Source: JBBQXY01 sp051004815 (lineage in GTDB: Bacteria > Chloroflexota > Ktedonobacteria > Ktedonobacterales > Ktedonobacteraceae). From it: 43,304 nt of DNA. Within the stretch, counting starts at the first letter, position 1. The number at the start of each line of letters is the position of its first letter. The stretch is from assembly GCA_051004815.1 (NCBI GenBank), contig JBPCJY010000193.1, forward strand, positions 1 through 43,304, given 5' to 3'. The notes below the pieces were generated by a model, which was not told the DNA's origin, did not search any database, and saw only the letters and a program-made list of their open reading frames with translations. Made by a program: the position numbers and the translations under genes. This document shows, piece by piece, positions 24,547 through 32,292 of this stretch.

Positions 24547-24823
24547 CGCTTGCCTCGGATACCAGGGCTATCGCTACGCCACCGTGTACCAGCACGACGT
24601 CCCCTGGGACAATCGTATCCACCAGGGTAATATCAATCTCTTCTGTCATCTCTTGAACCGTCACCAATGCTAAGCCACTTTCCTCATCGACACGTAGCAC
24701 TGTGGCTGGCACAGCCTCATCGGAACATGTTATGCAGTGTCCCTCGGCTGTGGGAATGCATTGCATAATGCCAACATGCGGTAGCGTGTCATTCATTGCA
24801 TCCATACGTTCCACATCGTTCAT
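24539..24823 (-). CDS. HypC/HupF-like variant lacking the N-terminal MCLxxP motif
   Basis: A 94-residue protein. Its second half is HypC-like: AVPATVLRVDEESGLALVTV, then IVPGDVVLVHGGVAIALV. HypC normally begins Met-Cys, and this cysteine binds HypD and the large-subunit precursor. Here the start is MNDVERMDAMNDTLPHVGIM, and cysteines occur instead at residues 22, 30 and 33 (GHCITCSDEAVP). That C-I-T-C form is, as I recall, typical of the second HypC-like gene in actinobacterial group 1h operons. GAGGGG lies eight bases before the ATG, supporting this start. It overlaps the SIS genes on both sides (4 and 8 bp). It could be a specialised chaperone or carry a metal or Fe(CN)2CO unit. Confidence 0.8.
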   Translation of the reverse strand: MNDVERMDAMNDTLPHVGIMQCIPTAEGHCITCSDEAVPATVLRVDEESGLALVTVQEMTEEIDITLVDTIVPGDVVLVHGGVAIALVSEASDE

Positions 24824-25446
24824 CGCAGAAGCCCCTCGTGCTCAAAATAGATATGTACTAATTCCCATAAGATGTGATACAGCGTCTCATGGGTTTCCTG
24901 TATCACCAGTGGATCGTGTGACTGGACAACGAAACAAAAATCAAGCTGGCTTTGTTTCACCAATCCACCATTGCCGCCTACCACCCCCAATGTGAGTAAG
25001 CCCATCTCCCTGGCTACCGTCAGTGCTGCCATCACGTTGGCGCAGTTTCCATCCGGTGAGAAGCCCATGGCAATATCTTGCGGTCGCGCCAGCACGCGCA
25101 GTTGGCGTGCGAAGGACATTGTGCCATCGCTTCCGGCCATCAGACCGCTCAGGGTTGCGCTATCATTGGTCAGAGCCAGGGCGGGCAGTGCCCGCTTGCC
25201 AACAATCACCGGATGCACAAATTCGACCGCGACATGCTGTGCATCAGTGGCCGCGGCTCCATTGCCGAAGGCCAGCAGCCGTCCTCCCTGGTGGAAGCGA
25301 CGTGCCAGAGCATGACAAGCCTCGGCGATTTGTCCCGCTTCCGCCGCGAAAAACGTTTCCGGCACCGCCATGCTCTGTGCGAAGCGTGCCGTGACCACTG
25401 CCAACAGATTGGCTAGATCACCTTGTTGCTTCATCTCGCTTGTCAT
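24820..25446 (-). CDS. SIS-domain protein with altered phosphate-binding loop (GmhA-like), first copy
   Basis: A 208-residue SIS-domain protein related to GmhA. It aligns with the second copy throughout, but key loops differ. The first motif reads FGNGAAATDAQHVAVEF (not GNGGS). The second reads GFSPDGNCANVMAAL, where active phosphosugar isomerases have S-T-S-G-N-S; the serines that hold the phosphate are replaced by Pro, Asp and Cys. The IQETHETLYHILWELVH segment is kept. It may therefore bind a different ligand or be catalytically dead and act as a partner. It overlaps hypC and the HypC variant by 4 bp each (ATGA), so the three genes are tightly coupled. Confidence 0.84.
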   Translation of the reverse strand: MTSEMKQQGDLANLLAVVTARFAQSMAVPETFFAAEAGQIAEACHALARRFHQGGRLLAFGNGAAATDAQHVAVEFVHPVIVGKRALPALALTNDSATLSGLMAGSDGTMSFARQLRVLARPQDIAMGFSPDGNCANVMAALTVAREMGLLTLGVVGGNGGLVKQSQLDFCFVVQSHDPLVIQETHETLYHILWELVHIYFEHEGLLR

Positions 25447-25715
25447 TCAATCTGGCTCTCGTGGAGCATTTTGAGTTCATCAGAAAAGATATCGCCCATC
25501 GTATACAAAGCTTTCATTGTCTCATGCGCTTCGTTCTCGTCAATCTTGCTCATGGCAAAGCCAACGTGAATCAAGACCCAGTCCCCTGGATCGATGCCTT
25601 CAGGGCGCACGAGCGCGATGCTAACGTTGCGTTTCACGCCAGAGACGACGACTTTGGCAATAGAATTTTCGTCATCCACGATCTCTAGAACTTGACCTGG
25701 AATACCAAGGCACAT
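25443..25715 (-). CDS. hypC: Hydrogenase assembly chaperone HypC
   Basis: A 90-residue canonical HypC. It begins M-C-L-G-I-P-G-Q-V, with the essential Cys2, followed by the OB-fold core (VSIALVRPEGIDPGDWVLIH, then VGFAMSKIDENEAHETM). It holds the large-subunit precursor open and carries the Fe(CN)2CO group with HypD. GAAGGAGAAAA stands just before the ATG. Its upstream neighbour hypF is ~320 bp away because a palindromic repeat lies between, so hypC may be expressed from its own promoter or depend on readthrough. Confidence 0.95.
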   Translation of the reverse strand: MCLGIPGQVLEIVDDENSIAKVVVSGVKRNVSIALVRPEGIDPGDWVLIHVGFAMSKIDENEAHETMKALYTMGDIFSDELKMLHESQIE

Positions 25716-25752
25716 GTGTTTTCTCCTTCGCTATCACGGTGCTGTTTCCAGG

Positions 25753-26010
25753 GTACCCGCAAGAGGTACCCCTGCCATGGCTTACACGGATAGATTTTGT
25801 ACAGAGCGGCTTCTGCCGCTCGTTCGTGCGTAGGGACAGGGAGCAGGGCTGTGGCGGATGCGGGGGCCTTGTGCCTGTCCTGGTGGAGGTCTGGATCCTT
25901 CCTACAGGACGAGGACAAGCACAAGGCCCCCACTCACCCCCATACTGCCCCTGTCCCTACGCACACCATCGCCTCTTTCCAAAAATCTCCCTGTGTAAGC
26001 CCTGCCATTG
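25753..26010. repeat. Palindromic intergenic repeat (GTAGGGACA family, copy E) splitting hypF from hypC
   Basis: The core is bounded by GTAGGGACA (25830-25838) and TGTCCCTAC (25952-25960), with the inner pair GGGGCCTTGTGCCTGTCC...GGACAAGCACAAGGCCCC. Outer arms GGCTTACACGGATAGATTTT (left, ~25779-25798) and its approximate inverse (right, ~25984-26003) suggest the true ends. A GGGTACCCGCAAGAGGTACC hairpin-like stretch at ~25753 resembles one next to copy A at ~338. It fills the 318-bp gap between two hyp genes that elsewhere in the run are closely packed, so it is probably a late insertion. Confidence 0.75.
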
Positions 26011-26033
26011 ATGGTTTGCCTTTCATGTCGTAA

Positions 26034-28385
26034 TTACAATATGTTGTTGGCACGTAGCCGGGCTGCGGCTATCGCTATTTGGCCGAGACTTAAACCTCCA
26101 TCGTTGGGCGGAACGCGTTGATTGACGTAGACCTGGAAAGCCATCGCTTCCAGGCGGAATATCAGTTGTTCAAGTAACAGCCGATTCTGGAAGACACCAC
26201 CGCTGAGTGCGACAATGTTCAGTCCCGTTTGTTCGCGTGTTGCATTACAAGCTTGCGCTAACAAAGCGGCAATGCTGAGATGGAAACGGTAGGCAATCTC
26301 TGGTACCGCTACATTCTGTTGAATGTCGCTCACTATAGCACGAATGAGCGGAGTTACATCCAATAATGTTGGTGTTTGGCCTTCGCTAGTAAATGGGTAG
26401 ATATCTGTTTCCATATGCATGCTCTGTGACGCCTGTATCTCCAGTTCGATGGCCGCTTGACCCTCGTAAAGGAGAGTACCTGCTTGTGGCACTCCCGCGG
26501 GCAAACCTAGCAAAGCAGCTACAGCGTCAAACAGTCTCCCCAGGCTAGAGGTGGGTGGACAATTGAGGTTGCGTGCGATCATCTGCGCCAATACGTGCCA
26601 CTTTGACCGATCTAGCTGCTGGGTAAAAGGAATAGCCAATGTCGGAAATGTATCGCCATAGGCCTGAGCCAGATAGGCCGCCGCCATACGCCAGGGCTGA
26701 CGGACGGCTTGCTCGCCGCCAGGGAGTGGCACATAGCGCAGATGTGCTTGCCGCTCAAAACCCAGCAGGTCGGCGGTCATAATTTCGCAGCCCCAGATGG
26801 CCCCATCTGTGCCATAGCCGGTGCCATCGGCAGCGACGCCAATCACTGGTCCGGTCAATCCATGCTCAGCTAACACACTGGCAATATGGGCATGGTGGTG
26901 CTGAACCCCGATTTTCTGCGGTATATCTGTCGCCAGCGCATATTTTGTCGCCAGATATTCGGGATGGAGATCATAAGTGACCGCCTCCGGGTAGATGTCA
27001 AAAAGATTCTGAAAGTGTGTAATACCCTCTTTAAAAGAGGTGAGCGTCTCAAGATTTTCTAAGTCGCCAATATGATGACTGACGAAGGCTTGCCGTCCCT
27101 TGCCCAGACAAAAGGTGTTCTTAAGATGACCACCACAGGCCAAAAGCGGCAGTGGGAAATCGAGAGAGAGCGGAATGGGTTCAGGCGCGTAACCTCTCGA
27201 ACGGCGCAGAAACTGTGTGCCACCAGCATTGATGCGCGTTACCGAGTCGTCACAGCGCATATGGATAGCGCGATTGGAGGTCAGTATGCCATCGGCGATA
27301 GCGTCTAGTCGTTCGCGTGCATCGTCATCCTGATAAGCAATAGGTTCATCGCTCAGGTTGCCACTGGTCATGACCAGAACCACCAGATTGCCAGCTTCAA
27401 TTACCTCGGCGTAGGCGTGCAGCAAAAGATGGTGCAGGGGCGTGTAGGGCAACATAATGCCTAACGTGTCATAGGCCGGTGCAACACCGAGTGCGACTGG
27501 ACTATGGCGAAGCTGTTGTAACAGGACAATGGGACGCCGGTATGACTGTAGGAGCGTTGCCTCAGCCTCACTCACCGTGCAAAGTTGCCGCGCTGTTTCC
27601 AGATCAGGCACCATCAACGCGAACGGTTTGGCCTCGCGCTGCTTCCTCTGCCGTAGCTGTTGTACACCCTCCCCATTGAGCGCATCACAGGCCAGATGGT
27701 AGCCACCCAGGCCCTTGATGGCGAGAATGTTGCCAGCCGCGAGTTGTTGCGCGGCTGTAGCAATGGGATTGGGGAAGCTGTTCCCTGCCCAATCAAGCAA
27801 TTGCACTTGTGGGCCACAGGTCGGACAGGCATTGGGTTGCGCATGAAAGCGTCGATTGAGCGGATCTTCATACTCCGCCTGACAGAGTGGGCAGAGCGGG
27901 AAGTCGCGCATGGTGGTCTTGTTGCGGTCGTAGGGGACATCCTGGACAATGGTGAAGCGCGGCCCACAGTTGGTGCAGTTAATGAAAGGATAGCCATACC
28001 GTCGATCAGCGGGATCGAAAAGTTCATGCAGACAGTCGTCACAGGTGGCTGTATCAGGCGAGATGAGTGCGTGTCGCTCATTGCCAGCCTGACTATGGGC
28101 GATGATGAAGGCCGTTTCATGGCAAGGTTGTAGCTGCTCAGTGACAATGGAGTCAATCCGCGCCAACGGTGGTGCTTCTTCGCGCAAGGCGTGCTGGAAA
28201 CTATCGAGTGCCACCGACGTACCCTCTATCTCGATGGTGACGCCCTGACTGTCGTTGAGTACAAAGCCAACCAGGCCGTTGCGCAGGGCTTGCCCATACA
28301 CGAAAGGTCGGAAACCTACCCCTTGCACAATGCCCTGAATGCTTATCCTCTGCCGCTGAATTGTCTGCTCTGTTACGGAAACCAT
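26034..28385 (-). CDS. hypF: Carbamoyltransferase HypF
   Basis: A 783-residue multidomain enzyme making the thiocarbamate on HypE from carbamoyl phosphate and ATP. The domain order is standard. Residues ~12-95 are acylphosphatase-like (GIVQGVGFRPFVYGQ). Residues ~110-190 are zinc fingers (CDDCLHELFDPADRRYGYPF, then CTNCGPRFTI, CPLCQAEY, CPTCGP). Residues ~205-390 are YrdC-like (LAIKGLGGYHLACDA, then KQREAKPFALMVPD). From ~410 on is a Kae1-like domain with HHHAHIASVLAEHG. All four look complete. It lies 33 bp after hypB on the minus strand and has a weak ribosome site. No part seems missing. Confidence 0.96.
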   Translation of the reverse strand: MVSVTEQTIQRQRISIQGIVQGVGFRPFVYGQALRNGLVGFVLNDSQGVTIEIEGTSVALDSFQHALREEAPPLARIDSIVTEQLQPCHETAFIIAHSQAGNERHALISPDTATCDDCLHELFDPADRRYGYPFINCTNCGPRFTIVQDVPYDRNKTTMRDFPLCPLCQAEYEDPLNRRFHAQPNACPTCGPQVQLLDWAGNSFPNPIATAAQQLAAGNILAIKGLGGYHLACDALNGEGVQQLRQRKQREAKPFALMVPDLETARQLCTVSEAEATLLQSYRRPIVLLQQLRHSPVALGVAPAYDTLGIMLPYTPLHHLLLHAYAEVIEAGNLVVLVMTSGNLSDEPIAYQDDDARERLDAIADGILTSNRAIHMRCDDSVTRINAGGTQFLRRSRGYAPEPIPLSLDFPLPLLACGGHLKNTFCLGKGRQAFVSHHIGDLENLETLTSFKEGITHFQNLFDIYPEAVTYDLHPEYLATKYALATDIPQKIGVQHHHAHIASVLAEHGLTGPVIGVAADGTGYGTDGAIWGCEIMTADLLGFERQAHLRYVPLPGGEQAVRQPWRMAAAYLAQAYGDTFPTLAIPFTQQLDRSKWHVLAQMIARNLNCPPTSSLGRLFDAVAALLGLPAGVPQAGTLLYEGQAAIELEIQASQSMHMETDIYPFTSEGQTPTLLDVTPLIRAIVSDIQQNVAVPEIAYRFHLSIAALLAQACNATREQTGLNIVALSGGVFQNRLLLEQLIFRLEAMAFQVYVNQRVPPNDGGLSLGQIAIAAARLRANNIL

Positions 28386-28418
28386 GAGTAACGCCTCTTA
28401 ACTAGGCGACCACGCTGG

Positions 28419-29081
28419 TCACAGCTCTATTTTACTCCCGACGAATGTCAAAAGCCAGTCACACCATGCATCGAGTCCCTCTCCGTTACGACAACTGAGC
28501 TCGAAAATGCGCAGGTGCGGGTTGATAGCTAACGCTTGCCGTTTCACTTTCTCTACATCGTAGTCCACGTATGGTAGCAAATCTAGCTTATTGATAACCA
28601 TGACTTGCGAGGCCGCGAACATCTGCGGGTACTTGGCTGGCTTGTCATCACCCTCTGTCGTACTGGCGAGCACTATGCGCAAGTCTTCTCCCAGATTCCA
28701 CGACGAAGGGCAGACCAGGTTGCCGATGTTCTCAATGACAAGCAACTCAATACGCGACAAATCCATTTCAGCCAGGGCGTCACGAATCATATGTGCTTCC
28801 AGGTGACATGCTCCCCGCGTGTTGATCTGCACTGTTTCCGCCCCTGTCGCCTCAATGCGCTCCGCGTCGGCAGCCGTTTCGATATCGCCCTCGATCACAC
28901 CAATGCCAACGCGCCCTCGAAGTCGTACCAGCGTTCGCTCCAGCAAGGTCGTCTTACCGGCACCCGGTGAGCTCATGATGTTGATAGTGCGGATGCCGCG
29001 TGCCGTCAACATCTGCTGAATCTCCTGGGCGACGGTGTCGTTGACTGCCAGGATGTTTTGCGCAATGGTTACTTTGGGCAT
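28419..29081 (-). CDS. hypB: Hydrogenase nickel incorporation GTPase HypB
   Basis: A 220-residue SIMIBI GTPase that drives nickel insertion with HypA. Motifs are the P-loop SSPGAGKTTLLERTL near residue 40, GDIETAADAERI, the metal-site stretch RGACHLEAHMI, ENIGNLVCPSSWNLGE, and NKLDLLPYVDYDVEK for guanine specificity. The N-terminal His-rich tail and the CxxCGC nickel motif found in E. coli HypB are absent, so nickel storage is not a function here. It lies ~50 bp after hypA; GGAG precedes the ATG at a rather long 13 bases. Confidence 0.95.
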   Translation of the reverse strand: MPKVTIAQNILAVNDTVAQEIQQMLTARGIRTINIMSSPGAGKTTLLERTLVRLRGRVGIGVIEGDIETAADAERIEATGAETVQINTRGACHLEAHMIRDALAEMDLSRIELLVIENIGNLVCPSSWNLGEDLRIVLASTTEGDDKPAKYPQMFAASQVMVINKLDLLPYVDYDVEKVKRQALAINPHLRIFELSCRNGEGLDAWCDWLLTFVGSKIEL

Positions 29082-29131
29082 AATTGATTGCCACTCCTAC
29101 TAGTTGTAAATATGGGCGGATATCCAGCCAT

Positions 29132-29497
29132 TCAGGTTGTTACATTGGCCTCTAGATTGATTTCCATGTCAAGGATTTGGAATTCGTGGCCCGAAACGAT
29201 GTCGTCGCTCCACTCTATACAGGTTGGACACTGAGCGATGAAATTTTCGACGGGAAATACAATGCCACAGCGCGGACAACACGCCCGGTGTGGCACGAAA
29301 TCAATCACTAATTGCGCACCCGCTAGCATTGGATCGAGGCTAGTGAGCATCTCAAAGCAGAAGGTCAAGGAGTCAGCGACGATGCCATTGGCTTCACCAA
29401 TGCGTAGTCGCACACTTTTTACCTGCGCCGCTTTACACTCGGTTGCTCGCGTCTCCACGGCATCAACAATGCTTTGAGCAATTGACAGTTCGTGCAT
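29132..29497 (-). CDS. hypA: Hydrogenase nickel metallochaperone HypA
   Basis: A 121-residue protein. It starts M-H-E-L-S-I, so the Ni-binding His2 is present, and it has a zinc ribbon formed by CCPRCG and CPTC near residues 73-93. A longer C-terminal tail (DDIVSGHEFQILDMEINLEANVTT region) contains the usual SGxEFxxxxxEI motif. It hands nickel to HypB for the large subunit. GAAGAGG lies before the ATG. It follows the 33-residue peptide gene at 29531-29632 and precedes hypB, all on one strand. Confidence 0.95.
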   Translation of the reverse strand: MHELSIAQSIVDAVETRATECKAAQVKSVRLRIGEANGIVADSLTFCFEMLTSLDPMLAGAQLVIDFVPHRACCPRCGIVFPVENFIAQCPTCIEWSDDIVSGHEFQILDMEINLEANVTT

Positions 29498-29530
29498 CGC
29501 TAACCTCTTCCCATACGTCTACCTGACGCA

Positions 29531-29632
29531 CTACATCGCTCGAATTCTCAGATAACGTTGCAGGTCAGGCAGTGATTGGATAACGAAGTAGCCTGCGAGA
29601 AGGGCGAGGGCTATGAAAATTAACTTGAACAT
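29531..29632 (-). CDS. 33-residue single-helix membrane peptide (DUF6893-like)
   Basis: A very short gene encoding one hydrophobic helix (residues 4-20, FKLIFIALALLAGYF and on) followed by a conserved-looking tail PDLQRYLRIRAM. GAAAGGAAC lies before the ATG, at a good distance. I recall tiny proteins of this shape (DUF6893: short membrane helix then P-D-x-x-R-Y-L-x-I-R) in actinobacterial group 1h hydrogenase operons. Its place between the endopeptidase and hypA fits that. It could anchor an Hhy component to the membrane; nothing about function is established. The family name is from memory. Confidence 0.7.
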   Translation of the reverse strand: MFKLIFIALALLAGYFVIQSLPDLQRYLRIRAM

Positions 29633-29700
29633 TGTATTGTTCCTTTCATTTCATTAGACGTTATTGTCCAACAATTGTTTGGCGACTACAAGGACCGCCA

Positions 29701-30264
29701 CTACATGTTCGTCGAGAACAACTCCTCGACGAGGGCGTCGATCATTTTTATTGCTTCATCTACCGCGGCTTGCACCGGTTCGCTCAGGCCCATCTGCATA
29801 TCCATCGGATCATCGCCACCAAGGGAGGCGGGTTCGCAGCCCACAAGAAGGGTACGGATTGGTTGCGCCCCCAGTGTTCGGGCGTAGGCCAGTACCTTCA
29901 CGGGATCCATGCTGTGGCTATCCAGTGCTATTCTGCCAGCCTCTCCTCCTTTCTCAGGGGTCATATTTGTTAAATCTGGCTCAATCAGGTAGAGCGTGCC
30001 GGGCTGGCCACCGCGTGGAACCGCGTCAACCAGCACGAGCGTATCATAGTCATCGAGCAAGGTGTAGGCCAAATCCATGCCACGTATCCCAAAATCCGTC
30101 ACCTGTGTACCCTCTGGGAACTGCTTGCCTTGCCGACTCAACAGCCGTTGGGCCACCTCGACACCAAAGCCGTCATCTCCCAGAAAGATGTTGCCGATGC
30201 ACGCGATGAGTACGCGCTTAGACGTGCGTTCCGCTGAAGATGTAATACTGTCAGGCATATTCAC
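29701..30264 (-). CDS. Hydrogenase maturation endopeptidase (HyaD/HycI family)
   Basis: A 187-residue nickel-dependent protease that removes the C-terminal tail of the large subunit after nickel insertion. It has the family start CIGNIFLGDDGFGVEVAQRL (with the metal Glu), DFGIRGMDLAYTLLDDYDTL with the metal Asp, DAVPRGGQPGTLYLIE, and a DSHSMDPVKVLAYA stretch with the third metal ligand His. The likely substrate site is after His577 of HhyL. It overlaps the upstream 114-residue gene by 4 bp. It has a distinct C-terminal extension of ~25 residues. Confidence 0.92.
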   Translation of the reverse strand: MNMPDSITSSAERTSKRVLIACIGNIFLGDDGFGVEVAQRLLSRQGKQFPEGTQVTDFGIRGMDLAYTLLDDYDTLVLVDAVPRGGQPGTLYLIEPDLTNMTPEKGGEAGRIALDSHSMDPVKVLAYARTLGAQPIRTLLVGCEPASLGGDDPMDMQMGLSEPVQAAVDEAIKMIDALVEELFSTNM

Positions 30265-30605
30265 GGCGTGTTCTCCGCATCTTCCAGCAGTTCTACCTCC
30301 TCTGGGAAGAAGTAGAAAAGATGACCAGGCATAACACGACTCTGCTCCCGCATCTGTTCATAGGCGGGATCATCGTCCACGGTGACGACCAGGTAGACGC
30401 GATTCTCGAAATCCTGCTGGATGACCTCAATCGTGCCGATCTTTCCGTCAAGGACCGCGTCGAAAGCGTCGGCACGCCTTTCTTTTGGACATAAGCGGAC
30501 ACGCGCTCCTGCTTTCACCTCTCTACCGTCAATAGTTATAGTTGTTGGCGGTAGGTAATCCTCGCCTGGAAACCCTGGAAAATCCCAACCCCCACGACGT
30601 ATCAT
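30261..30605 (-). CDS. Conserved hypothetical protein of group 1h hydrogenase clusters
   Basis: A 114-residue soluble protein with a small beta-barrel-like pattern: GREVKAGARVRLCPKER, then LDGKIGTIEVIQQDFENRVY, and an acidic VTVDDDPAYEQ. This resembles SH3/KOW-like folds. I recall similar proteins beside actinobacterial 1h hydrogenases but know no assigned function. It overlaps both neighbours by 4 bp (ATGA), so its output is tied to them. Motif WDFPGFPGEDYLPP at the start is distinctive. Confidence 0.75.
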   Translation of the reverse strand: MIRRGGWDFPGFPGEDYLPPTTITIDGREVKAGARVRLCPKERRADAFDAVLDGKIGTIEVIQQDFENRVYLVVTVDDDPAYEQMREQSRVMPGHLFYFFPEEVELLEDAENTP

Positions 30606-31645
30606 GCTTTTTCTCCTTCATTGATCGGACGCAGGTCACGGATGATGCCGTGCATTTTCATGAATTGTTCGGGTGTGAGGGCCTCCGTTCGCTCCAGTAT
30701 CTCACGCGTGCGCTCATCCTGCCGCATCTGCTCTTTCTCTTCATCACTCAGCGTCAGGATACGCAAGCTGAGAATTTCATCGATCTCACCTCCATCGAAG
30801 AGGGCTCCTGGGCTTTCGGGCGCAATCTGCGGATAATCATATAAGATGATGGGCGACGATAGCAGCACATTCCGCTCTCCCTCGTTCCCGACCAGCACTG
30901 GCCAGGTGTGAAGATTTTGACATTCCTTGGCAAACATTTGCGCCGCTTCGGGCGGCTCCAGTAGCGAGATGAAGGAACCTTGACGTATCTGTAAAATAGT
31001 GTGCGTAGAGACGAATGATTGGAGCAATACGACATCGCGTCGGCTTGTCACCGCACCTGTTCCCGCTGTTATATTCTCTATTTGAACACTCAGCTTGAAG
31101 GTGCTTGTGTCCACTTGCTCGGCTGCAAGTATGAAAGCACCGGAGATCGCTTGCTGCTCCCGCATAATCTCTGTTGCTGCCACGTTTGTTGGATGGTCTA
31201 CGATGCGCGAAGCGGGAAATTCGATTGCCACGCGTCGCGGCTGAGCCAATAGATCACGCAAGGACAGGTCTAAGGCACTCACCTCACGCTCGATACCCTC
31301 TTGCAATGGTTCATCAGCAAAACGACTTGCCAGACCCCACTCACTGACGTTCTCCTCTACGGCGTTGTCCTTGACAGCATGGGGCCGCACAATGGTACGT
31401 ACAAGTAAGTGCAGAAAACGTACAGTGACATCAAGCCTTATGTCGTCTGCCTGTCCCTCTAACAAGCATTCTGTATGCATTGTCCAGGGTTCTATACCGC
31501 CGTTCGCCTCGCTATACTCCTGTGGATAGACCGCGCCGAACGTCCACCGTGTCCGATTTTTGAGTGCTGACTGCCGGTACGGGTAGAGGAGATAGCCCTC
31601 GAAGAGGACAGCATTGGCGATTTCCTTCACTTGCTCTAGCTTCAT
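30602..31645 (-). CDS. Conserved hypothetical protein of group 1h hydrogenase clusters (347 aa)
   Basis: A 347-residue soluble protein. The start, IANAVLFEGYLLYPYRQSALKNR, recurs as I recall beside actinobacterial 1h hydrogenases. The middle looks like a beta-rich domain (FKLSVQIENITAG); the C-terminus ends in an acidic helical tail (EEKEQMRQDERTREILERTE). No catalytic motif or metal site stands out. It overlaps the neighbours on both sides by 4 bp. A scaffold or assembly role is possible but unsupported. Confidence 0.8.
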   Translation of the reverse strand: MKLEQVKEIANAVLFEGYLLYPYRQSALKNRTRWTFGAVYPQEYSEANGGIEPWTMHTECLLEGQADDIRLDVTVRFLHLLVRTIVRPHAVKDNAVEENVSEWGLASRFADEPLQEGIEREVSALDLSLRDLLAQPRRVAIEFPASRIVDHPTNVAATEIMREQQAISGAFILAAEQVDTSTFKLSVQIENITAGTGAVTSRRDVVLLQSFVSTHTILQIRQGSFISLLEPPEAAQMFAKECQNLHTWPVLVGNEGERNVLLSSPIILYDYPQIAPESPGALFDGGEIDEILSLRILTLSDEEKEQMRQDERTREILERTEALTPEQFMKMHGIIRDLRPINEGEKA

Positions 31646-32292
31646 GACGGCACCTCCTCACTACTTGCCCGCAACAGACGTGCAAGAACATCATCCCAGG
31701 TAATGAGGCCTTGCGTGATCTTATACTGGTACAGTTGGTCGAAGACATCCTTGTGCATGCGAATCCAGGCACTGTTGGGAAAAGCAGATGCTATCGCTTC
31801 TTTCCAGAGCGCGACCGGCAGACGGTAGTTTGCTTCTTTCGACCAGGAAACCTGCCCGATCTGTAACGTGCCTTCCTCGCCCCGATAGAAGATAGTGCCA
31901 CTGAACAGGAAGTTGAGCGGAATATCACCGTCCTCCAGCGCGTTGAAATACTTTGTGCTCACCACCTCAAAGTCGTAGCTGCAAGGCACAGGCAGCTCAA
32001 CGATGGTGCTGCCTGTGAATCGTGGCACTACGGTGGTAACGTGAGTCCACAGGAAAGTGCGCAAGGTCTTTCCCCACCGCTCCGGCTCGCCAAAGAGTTC
32101 CTGTAGTTTTGCCTTTTCCTCGGCATTGTAACGCCGCTGTGTTACTGTGAGCATGATCTGGCTCTTCAGGCTGATGTTTTGAATCTGCTCTTCCTCGTTC
32201 GCGTTGACGATGCGCATTTTGAAGTTGAGTAGCGGAACCACACTATAGGCTGCAGCCTCGGCACTGATTACCTCAAAGCTCAGGTCTGGCAT
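31642..32292 (-). CDS. DUF6084-like hydrogenase-cluster protein
   Basis: A 216-residue protein. The pattern RRYNAEEKAKLQELFGEPER followed by WGKTLRTFLWTHVTTVVPRF and LPVPCSYDFEVVSTKYFNAL matches what I remember of DUF6084, a family found in group 1h hydrogenase operons and of unknown function. The N-terminal half looks like a beta-sandwich. It overlaps the DUF5947-like gene by 20 bp and the 347-residue gene by 4 bp. No enzyme motif is visible. Confidence 0.8.
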   Translation of the reverse strand: MPDLSFEVISAEAAAYSVVPLLNFKMRIVNANEEEQIQNISLKSQIMLTVTQRRYNAEEKAKLQELFGEPERWGKTLRTFLWTHVTTVVPRFTGSTIVELPVPCSYDFEVVSTKYFNALEDGDIPLNFLFSGTIFYRGEEGTLQIGQVSWSKEANYRLPVALWKEAIASAFPNSAWIRMHKDVFDQLYQYKITQGLITWDDVLARLLRASSEEVPS

